7,815 bases of DNA, from the NCBI GenBank assembly GCA_003506065.1, contig DNXA01000012.1:1-7815 (forward strand), given 5' to 3'. The number at the start of each line of letters is the position of its first letter. Positions within the stretch are counted from its first letter, which is position 1. The DNA comes from Actinomycetota bacterium. GTDB taxonomy: Bacteria > Actinomycetota > Actinomycetes > S36-B12. Made by a program: the position numbers and the translations under genes. Below are positions 1 to 4,127 of the stretch, piece after piece. A model generated the notes under the pieces. That model was not told the DNA's origin and did not search any database. It saw only the letters and a list, made by a program, of their open reading frames with translations.

Positions 1-166
1 CCTGACAGTTGATCCACTGCTGCACACCGTTGCTCTGCACGAGTCGCGCGTTTGCCGCAGTCGGATTCAGTGGTGAGGGGGAAGGTGATGCTTGGGCTGC
101 TGGAGCATGGGCAATCAACAGGGCAACTGCAGCGCCGATCATGCGGAGACTTGCTCGTCTACTCAC
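1..166 (-). CDS. Secreted protein with signal peptide, N-terminal part only (possible alpha/beta hydrolase)
   Basis: Only the first 55 codons lie in the window; the frame is open to the left edge. From a GTG start the product begins VSRRASLRMIGAAV: a basic n-region with two arginines, a hydrophobic core of about 14 residues, and an Ala-X-Ala site (PAAQA followed by SPSPSP) fitting signal peptidase I cleavage near residue 25. No lipobox cysteine is visible, so it is probably exported rather than lipid-anchored. A Ser-Pro linker follows, then a segment ending GVQQWINCQ, which faintly resembles the strand before the oxyanion loop in some secreted alpha/beta hydrolases; this is inference from very few residues. 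The GTG lies 8 bases inside the end of the DUF1697 gene, pointing to co-transcription and translational coupling. An internal ATG 8 codons later is possible but would remove the arginines, and it has no Shine-Dalgarno either. Confidence 0.6.
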   Translation of the reverse strand, partial: MSRRASLRMIGAAVALLIAHAPAAQASPSPSPLNPTAANARLVQSNGVQQWINCQ

Positions 167-719
167 GGCCGCTTGCCATCTCCAGCAAGGTGTTCGCGGT
201 ATTCCAATTGCGAGCCGTCCCACCGATTTTCGCAGTGGAAAGCTGTCGGGCTAGTTTGCTGTTGCCTATTCCATCGGGCGTGTACAGATAGATGAAGCGA
301 TCGATCGCCTCGGCGAAATCCTCGCTGCCCGTGGACTGAGATGCACCAACCTGTGCCTCAATAAGTGCCACCTGCTGGGAGTTCAAGGATTTCTCCAAGA
401 CTATGCAATGCAGGGTTTTCGGCAGTGCTCCATGCGGCACCGGCCACTGCGCAATTGCCTGTGCGAGTTCACTGTGCGACAGCGCAACTGCCGGCACCTG
501 GAGACCGAACTCAGTTTCGATCACGCTGGTCACCAGTTCGGCAACCTTGGCCGGTTTCCATCTCGATCGACACACCACATTGCCCGATTGAATGTAGGTC
601 CGCACATCTGTGAGTCCAGCGGCACTGATCACTTCGCGCAAGCGGGCCATCGGGAGCTTGTTGTTGCCGCCGACGTTCACGGCCCTCATCAGCACGATCA
701 CCGCATGTTCAACAGCCAT
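159..719 (-). CDS. DUF1697 family protein
   Basis: The 186-residue product has the family's signature segments in order: RAVNVGGNNKLPMARLRE near residues 12-29, TYIQSGNVV at 41-49, the LYTPDGIGNSKLAR region at 145-158, and GTARNWNT at 167-174 near the C-terminus. Length is normal for the family. DUF1697 proteins are small and soluble with a ferredoxin-like fold; I know of no established biochemical role, and none is visible in the motifs. I chose the ATG at 719 over an in-frame start 32 codons upstream because a strong Shine-Dalgarno (GGGAGG) sits 8 bases before it and conserved sequence begins at once. The gene is divergent from the VOC gene across 94 bases, and its last 8 bases overlap the start of the downstream secreted-protein gene. 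Confidence 0.9.
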   Translation of the reverse strand: MAVEHAVIVLMRAVNVGGNNKLPMARLREVISAAGLTDVRTYIQSGNVVCRSRWKPAKVAELVTSVIETEFGLQVPAVALSHSELAQAIAQWPVPHGALPKTLHCIVLEKSLNSQQVALIEAQVGASQSTGSEDFAEAIDRFIYLYTPDGIGNSKLARQLSTAKIGGTARNWNTANTLLEMASGRE

Positions 720-724
720 CTCTC

Positions 725-733
725 TCACCTCCC
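725..733 (-). promoter_or_regulatory. Strong Shine-Dalgarno fixing the DUF1697 start
   Basis: GGGAGGTGA on the minus strand, with 8 bases between GGGAGG and the ATG at 719. It matches the anti-Shine-Dalgarno closely and rules out the longer upstream reading of the DUF1697 gene. Confidence 0.8.
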
Positions 734-813
734 GATCCGCGAATCCAGCCACCCAATCTGCCTCGCGACTGGGCGCCGCGGTGCCACACTGGCCCCCACT
801 CGAAGGGACCCGC

Positions 814-1560
814 ATGTCTGTCTACACGATCTCGCATATCAACATCAATGTCGCAGACCTTGATGCATCGGTGAAGTTCTACATTGACGAGCTGGGCCTC
901 AATCTCGTGCGACGAGTGAACGCCGATTCAGATGCAGCCGAGAATGCGAGCAGCGATACGGCAATCATCAATACCGGAGAGCGAGGTGTGAGCCTTGAGA
1001 ACATTCGCTACACCGCAGGGCAATCCGCCGATGTGTCCTCTGCAGCACCGAAGCTCGGCGTCATCGGTGTGCGCCTCGATCTCGTCAAGCCTGAACTTGA
1101 TGGGGCCGAACTTGTCGACCCAGATGGCGTGCTGGTGCACATCAAGGCGTCGGATCGCAATCGAATAGCCGGCGTCGACCTGCTCGTGGCAGATCTGGCG
1201 GACACCAGGCGGCACTGGGGTCAATCCCTCGGCCTGGAATTCCAGGATGCCTCAAGTGATGATGAGTACGACGCATTCGTCGATGTCCGCAGCGCGCAGG
1301 ATCAATTCCGAATCACGCTCAAGGCATCTTCCCTGACCCCACAACCCACGACGGGACTGCAGTTGGGCGCTCGTCGCCTCGCCTTCACCGTTGACGATGT
1401 CGAGGGGTCCTATGCACGCGCAATGGCAGACGGAGCTCGATCTGAGTCGGCGCCCGCTCAATTCGAATTGGGTCCGGTGAAGATGGTGGCGGGCTTGTGG
1501 TTTGACCCCAATGGAGTCGTGCTTCAAGGTCTGCAGTTCATCAAGACCGACGCAAAGTGA
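814..1560 (+). CDS. Tandem VOC (glyoxalase/bleomycin-resistance/extradiol dioxygenase) superfamily protein
   Basis: A 248-residue protein with two VOC domains, roughly residues 4-113 and 118-243. The first opens with the classic ISHININVADLDASVKFY strand-helix and closes with DPDGVLVHI; the second opens VDLLVADLADTRRHW and closes DPNGVVLQ. VOC proteins bind a divalent metal through His/Glu on these strands and perform isomerase, dioxygenase or ligand-binding reactions; substrate cannot be predicted here. His8 and His109 sit at metal positions of domain 1, while the equivalents in domain 2 are Asp122 and Gln238, so the second half looks metal-free. The second module of domain 1 is also short. 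An in-frame start 68 codons upstream is open, but that stretch is antisense to the DUF1697 N-terminus; the ATG at 814 has AAGGGA five bases upstream and begins the conserved fold. The stop lies 2 bases from the converging Nudix stop. Confidence 0.88.
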   Translation: MSVYTISHININVADLDASVKFYIDELGLNLVRRVNADSDAAENASSDTAIINTGERGVSLENIRYTAGQSADVSSAAPKLGVIGVRLDLVKPELDGAELVDPDGVLVHIKASDRNRIAGVDLLVADLADTRRHWGQSLGLEFQDASSDDEYDAFVDVRSAQDQFRITLKASSLTPQPTTGLQLGARRLAFTVDDVEGSYARAMADGARSESAPAQFELGPVKMVAGLWFDPNGVVLQGLQFIKTDAK

Positions 1561-1562
1561 GT

Positions 1563-2114
1563 TCAGTTGGATGGATGTGAATCGATGATCTCGAAGAGCA
1601 GCGGCAGTACCTCAGCGAAGGCCTCGTAGGTCTCCAGCTCTGAGATCTGATCGCGAGTGAACCAGCCAGCGGCCTGATTCTCCCAGTGCAACTCAGTTGG
1701 CGGCGCGAATCGGTCTTGGACTTGGACCACCACGGTCGTGTATGCCCAGGTCTCGTGCACATGCTGGGCATGATGCCCAAGGACGATGATCTCGATATCG
1801 AGCTCGATCTCCTCCTGAAACTCGCGCATGGCCCCTTGCACGGCAGTCTCACCTGCTTCCAGCGCTCCCCCAGGAAGAGCCCATTGGCTGCTGCCGCCTT
1901 CAACATTGTCGCCGCGCTGGGCAAGGAAGAAGGTCTCTGTGCCCTGCTCGTCCACATGTCGGATGAGGACTCCGGATGCGCCATTGAGGCCCCAGCGACG
2001 TTGACCATCGGGGAAGAACACGAATCCGTCGCCACTTCCGCCCCATGGCACTGGCACATGAACCGGTTGGTTCTTCCTGGCCGCCTCGGCCGCGAATTGC
2101 TTATGCCAGTCCAC
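1563..2114 (-). CDS. Nudix hydrolase
   Basis: A 183-residue protein with a Nudix box at residues 83-105: Gly83, Glu89, then Arg97-Glu98 and Glu101-Glu102, which bind the metal and orient water for hydrolysis of nucleoside diphosphates linked to another group. WALPGGALEAGE and the preceding FFLAQRGD strand are typical. The box ends REFQEEIEL, so the usual glycine (REUXEEXGU) is Glu104. The N-terminal 40 residues, rich in Pro, Gly and aromatics (VPVPWGGSGDGFVFFPDG), precede the fold and give no substrate clue. The start is GTG; an in-frame TAA lies four codons upstream and no other candidate precedes the catalytic box. AAGGTG just upstream may be a Shine-Dalgarno, or part of a TANNNT -10 for a leaderless message. 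The gene converges on the VOC gene and is divergent from the small membrane-protein gene. Substrate unknown. Confidence 0.9.
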   Translation of the reverse strand: MDWHKQFAAEAARKNQPVHVPVPWGGSGDGFVFFPDGQRRWGLNGASGVLIRHVDEQGTETFFLAQRGDNVEGGSSQWALPGGALEAGETAVQGAMREFQEEIELDIEIIVLGHHAQHVHETWAYTTVVVQVQDRFAPPTELHWENQAAGWFTRDQISELETYEAFAEVLPLLFEIIDSHPSN

Positions 2115-2120
2115 GCGAAC

Positions 2121-2126
2121 ACCTTA
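2121..2126 (-). promoter_or_regulatory. Candidate -10 (TAAGGT) or Shine-Dalgarno of the Nudix gene
   Basis: TAAGGT lies exactly six bases before the GTG start, the spacing of a leaderless actinobacterial promoter. The overlapping AAGGTG could equally be a Shine-Dalgarno at normal distance. Sequence alone does not separate the two readings, and I see no good -35 box. Confidence 0.35.
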
Positions 2127-2162
2127 TGACCTGGCTGGGCTGCTGGTGTCAGTCTGGAACGA

Positions 2163-2168
2163 TACGGT
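2163..2168 (+). promoter_or_regulatory. Candidate -10 of a leaderless promoter for the small membrane protein
   Basis: TACGGT fits TANNNT and is followed by exactly six bases and then the ATG at 2175, so transcription would begin at or next to the start codon. No Shine-Dalgarno is present upstream, which agrees with a leaderless message. The -35 region (CTGCTG-like) is weak. Confidence 0.45.
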
Positions 2169-2174
2169 TCTTCC

Positions 2175-2378
2175 ATGGCCGCCAGACGCTCCCTGAGCCT
2201 GGCTCTGGCCTGTGTCACCACCTGCCTGCTCATGCTCTGGAGCCTGTTCCACGACCAATTCCTTGACTCGGCTCTCATGAGCCTGCTCTGGCTTGCGCTC
2301 GCCGTCGGCGTAGGTGTGCTCGCGGTGCGTGCCGCCTGGCTGACTTCGGATTCTGAGGACCCAAACCCTCGTCTATAA
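2175..2378 (+). CDS. Small two-helix membrane protein, unknown function
   Basis: A 67-residue product with a short basic N-terminus (MAARR), a hydrophobic helix at about residues 6-24, a short polar turn (FHDQFLDS), a second helix at about 33-54, and an acidic, Pro-rich tail (TSDSEDPNPRL). By the positive-inside rule both ends may be cytoplasmic. I recognise no family. It is likely real because the hydrophobic pattern is coherent, it fills the space between the Nudix gene and the rbpA regulatory region, and a TANNNT -10 sits exactly six bases before its ATG. The first helix could alternatively be a signal peptide, but no good cleavage site is seen. Function cannot be inferred. Confidence 0.6.
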   Translation: MAARRSLSLALACVTTCLLMLWSLFHDQFLDSALMSLLWLALAVGVGVLAVRAAWLTSDSEDPNPRL

Positions 2379-2432
2379 CGAATTCTTGATCATTTCTTTA
2401 CGTAATCGTGATGGTCTTATCGCACGTCGCGC

Positions 2433-2457
2433 GGAATATTGAGAGTGCGCAGATGTT
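2433..2457 (+). promoter_or_regulatory. Sigma-R/SigH-like promoter of rbpA
   Basis: GGAAT (2433-2437) and GTT (2455-2457, in context TGTTGAA) are separated by 17 bases, close to the GGAAT/GTT pair recognised by actinobacterial thiol-stress sigma factors (Streptomyces SigR, mycobacterial SigH), whose usual spacing is about 18. In Streptomyces coelicolor rbpA belongs to the SigR regulon, so the match is in the expected place. Transcription would start near 2463-2465, leaving a leader of about 70 bases. The one-base-short spacer is the main caveat. Confidence 0.5.
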
Positions 2458-2499
2458 GAACTCAATTGGAACCACATCAGTGGCATCTGCGTCAGATGC
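2449..2499 (+). repeat. Overlapping inverted repeats in the rbpA upstream/leader region
   Basis: Three repeats share bases. GCATCTG (2483-2489) and CAGATGC (2493-2499) form a perfect 7-bp arm pair around CGT. CCAC (2472-2475) and GTGG (2480-2483) enclose ATCA. GCAGATG (2449-2455) is also complementary to CATCTGC (2484-2490). The first and last pairings use the same bases and are mutually exclusive. The 17-base palindrome may be an operator or an RNA hairpin in the leader; no U-tract follows, so a simple attenuator is not evident. Confidence 0.5.
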
Positions 2500-2522
2500 T
2501 CAACAGGTTGGGCCATGAGAGC

Positions 2523-2529
2523 GAGGGAG
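2523..2529 (+). promoter_or_regulatory. Shine-Dalgarno of rbpA
   Basis: GAGGGAG ends 7 bases before the ATG at 2537. This favours that start over the in-frame ATG five codons later, which opens directly on the conserved MRGSRIG. Confidence 0.65.
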
Positions 2530-2536
2530 TACGACG

Positions 2537-2902
2537 ATGAACGAGACTTCAATGCGCGGTTCGCGAATTGGTGCGCTGAGCTACGAGAACGACCTGCATG
2601 TCGTTCCACCTGCGACAACGCCACTCCAATACGTGTGTTCCGAGGGGCACGTCACCGTCATTCCATTCTCAATCGAAGCCGAGGACATTCCGCGCGTCTG
2701 GGGCTGTCGTTGCGGCCGTGAAGCCAAAGCCACCAGCGAACTTGAGAACATGGCATCCACCGATGTCAAGGAGCAGCGCTACGTGCGAACCCACTGGGAC
2801 ATGCTCCTTGAGCGACGTTCGATTGCTGAACTTGAAGAGTTGCTCAACGAGCGTCTTGCACTTCTGCGCGGGCACGAGATGCCTGTGCTGAAGTCTGCTT
2901 AA
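2537..2902 (+). CDS. rbpA: RNA polymerase-binding protein RbpA
   Basis: A 121-residue RbpA, the actinobacterial factor that binds RNA polymerase and group I/some group II sigma factors, stabilises the open promoter complex and raises basal rifampicin tolerance. Regions in order: an N-terminal tail with MRGSRIGALSYE (residues 6-17); the core beta domain, residues about 30-63, with Cys34, His38, Cys57 and Cys59 at the zinc-knuckle positions; a basic linker; and the sigma-interaction domain, residues 84-111, with the near-invariant RTHWDMLLERRS and a following acidic/basic helix. The second half of the knuckle reads CRCG, a CxC, where zinc-binding RbpAs such as the Streptomyces protein have CxxC. 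A C-terminal extension (GHEMPVLKSA) resembles longer Streptomyces forms. The upstream region has a sigma-R-like promoter. The stop overlaps the converging fxsA stop in TTAA, and a strong hairpin follows 20 bases later. Confidence 0.95.
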   Translation: MNETSMRGSRIGALSYENDLHVVPPATTPLQYVCSEGHVTVIPFSIEAEDIPRVWGCRCGREAKATSELENMASTDVKEQRYVRTHWDMLLERRSIAELEELLNERLALLRGHEMPVLKSA

Positions 2903-3351
2903 TCCTCACGCTCTATTGAGCGGTTGTTCAAGGGGTCGTCATTCTCATGAATGACGACCCCTTGAACAATGTCGGCTTCATTTCTCCAGGTGCGCACTCG
3001 CCAGTTCATGCCACCTGTAGAGGTGTTCAGATTGGTGAAGGGCGCGGCCAACCGTCCTTGCACATGCGGGATCAGGATGATCGCAGCAGCCACGTCAGTC
3101 CAGAACCCGGGAATCATCAGCAGCACGCCAGCAAGCATGCGAAAGGTCGCTGATCGGCTTGGCGTCGCGTTGGCTTTGGCTGATGCCAAGGCCGAGCGAC
3201 CGGCGTTGCGAAACACCACCCAGCCAACCGGAATCCCGATGAACGAGATCAGCAGTGCCCAAGCCCAGCCAAACCAGGTCACGAACGCAAAGAACGTGAC
3301 AATTTCAAGAAGCGGGTAGCCGAAGAACAGCAGACGCCTGACGTAGCTCAT
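2899..3351 (-). CDS. fxsA: FxsA family membrane protein
   Basis: A 150-residue FxsA protein: hydrophobic segments at about residues 7-24 and 28-47, then the family hallmark LLMIPGFWTDVAAAIILIP at 77-95, and a polar C-terminal tail. FxsA is an inner-membrane protein; in Escherichia coli its overproduction relieves exclusion of phage T7 by the F plasmid (PifA), but its normal role is not established. The ATG overlaps the upstream mannosyltransferase stop as ATGA, so it should be translationally coupled and is the last gene of the operon. The codons for residues 128-143 form one side of a perfect palindrome that also lies just downstream of rbpA. Its TAA overlaps the rbpA TAA on the other strand. 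Confidence 0.9.
   Translation of the reverse strand: MSYVRRLLFFGYPLLEIVTFFAFVTWFGWAWALLISFIGIPVGWVVFRNAGRSALASAKANATPSRSATFRMLAGVLLMIPGFWTDVAAAIILIPHVQGRLAAPFTNLNTSTGGMNWRVRTWRNEADIVQGVVIHENDDPLNNRSIERED
2923..2970. terminator. Perfect 21-bp-stem hairpin downstream of rbpA, inside the 3' end of fxsA
   Basis: Arms TTGTTCAAGGGGTCGTCATT (2924-2943) and its exact reverse complement (2950-2969), extended by the C2944-G2949 pair, give 21 matched pairs around a TCAT loop; G2923-T2970 adds a wobble in plus-strand RNA. It begins 20 bases after the rbpA stop, the usual place for an intrinsic terminator. No U-tract follows on either strand, but many actinobacterial terminator hairpins lack one. On the minus strand the same bases encode fxsA residues about 128-143, so for fxsA it lies before the stop. 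Alternative roles are an RNase III site or a 3'-end stabiliser. Confidence 0.7.
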
Positions 3352-4127
3352 GACTCATCATGCTCTGCGTTGGCTCGTTGTCGTTGAGCTCTGCGACGAA
3401 GTCGGGACACTCGATCGTCGAATCCCCACACTGTGACTCGCCACAGCGCCTCAACGACAATGCCCTTGCTCATCTTGCTTGTGCCAGCGGTGCGCTCAAC
3501 GAAGGTGATGGGCACTTCACGAACGCGGAGATCGCGCTGTGAGGCCCGCCAGGCCAGGTCGACTTGGAAGCAATAGCCCTGGGATGCGACCTGATGCAGA
3601 TCCAACCTGCGTAAGGTCTCCGCGCGAAAGGCCCGAAAGCCGCCGGTGGCGTCGCGCACCGGCAGCCCAAGCATCAGGCGCGAATACAGGCTTCCGCCAC
3701 GTGAGAGCAGTTCCCTGCCCTTTGACCAGTTCTCAACTGAGCCCCCCTGGACCCAGCGCGAGCCCAGGACAAGATCAGCGTCACGGAGGGCATCGAGCAG
3801 CAGAGGCAGCTGCTCAGGCTGGTGGGAGCCGTCAGCATCCATTTCCACAATCACATCGAAGTGCTCTTGCAGAGCCCAGCCAAAACCAGCGAGGTAGGCG
3901 GCACCCAGTCCCTCCTTGCCCACCCGATGCATGACATGGATCTGGGAGTCGGCCTGTGCGAGTTCGTCGGCAAGGGCTCCGGTGCCATCGGGAGAATTGT
4001 CATCGACGATGAGGATGTCGGCTTCGGGCACGCTGGTGCGAACCCGTGTCACGATGGGACGCACCGTGTCGATCTCATTGAAAGTTGGGATGATCACCAG
4101 GATTCGCCCAAGGTCAAAAAAGTTCAC
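3348..4127 (-). CDS. ppm1: Polyprenol monophosphomannose synthase (GT2 family)
   Basis: A 259-residue GT2 glycosyltransferase that moves mannose from GDP-mannose to polyprenyl phosphate on the cytoplasmic side of the membrane, supplying the donor for protein mannosylation and late lipoglycan assembly. Motifs in order: VIIPTFNE at residues 11-18; VDDNSPDGTG at 41-50; the metal-binding Asp97-x-Asp99 in EMDADGSHQPE; TGGFRAFR at 161-168; and FVERTAGTSKMS at 209-220, all typical of dolichol/polyprenol-phosphate mannose synthases. There is no C-terminal membrane domain; the tail is Arg-rich and may contact acidic lipid. The GTG start overlaps the lnt stop as GTGA, with AAGG seven bases upstream. 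In Mycobacterium tuberculosis this domain is fused behind Lnt; here the two are separate but coupled. Another GT2 sugar specificity cannot be wholly excluded, but the context fits mannose. Confidence 0.92.
   Translation of the reverse strand: MNFFDLGRILVIIPTFNEIDTVRPIVTRVRTSVPEADILIVDDNSPDGTGALADELAQADSQIHVMHRVGKEGLGAAYLAGFGWALQEHFDVIVEMDADGSHQPEQLPLLLDALRDADLVLGSRWVQGGSVENWSKGRELLSRGGSLYSRLMLGLPVRDATGGFRAFRAETLRRLDLHQVASQGYCFQVDLAWRASQRDLRVREVPITFVERTAGTSKMSKGIVVEALWRVTVWGFDDRVSRLRRRAQRQRANAEHDES

Noticed and set aside
610..813. A 68-codon N-terminal extension of the VOC protein.
   Set aside because: It covers the antisense of the DUF1697 N-terminus, lacks a Shine-Dalgarno, and the VOC fold starts right after the ATG at 814, which does have one.
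720..815. A 32-codon N-terminal extension of the DUF1697 protein.
   Set aside because: The ATG at 719 has a near-ideal GGGAGG eight bases upstream and family similarity begins immediately after it.
1541..2278. A 245-codon minus-strand frame overlapping the Nudix gene.
   Set aside because: It is the Nudix gene read in another frame, Arg/Ser-rich without motifs; it also runs across the divergent gap and into the small membrane-protein gene.
2352..2375. Small GAGG/CCTC inverted repeat near the end of the 67-residue gene, considered as a terminator.
   Set aside because: Only four pairs with an eight-base loop and no U-tract; too weak to call.
2386..2415. TTGATC and GATGGT 18 bases apart in the AT-rich stretch after 2379, considered as a housekeeping rbpA promoter.
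   Set aside because: The -10 lacks the first T and is generally poor; possible but not supportable next to the better sigma-R-like match.
2515..2721. A plus-strand frame starting at the ATG at 2515, just before rbpA.
   Set aside because: It overlaps rbpA in another frame, is Arg-rich with no motif, and the GAGGGAG that could be a ribosome site lies downstream of its start and serves rbpA.
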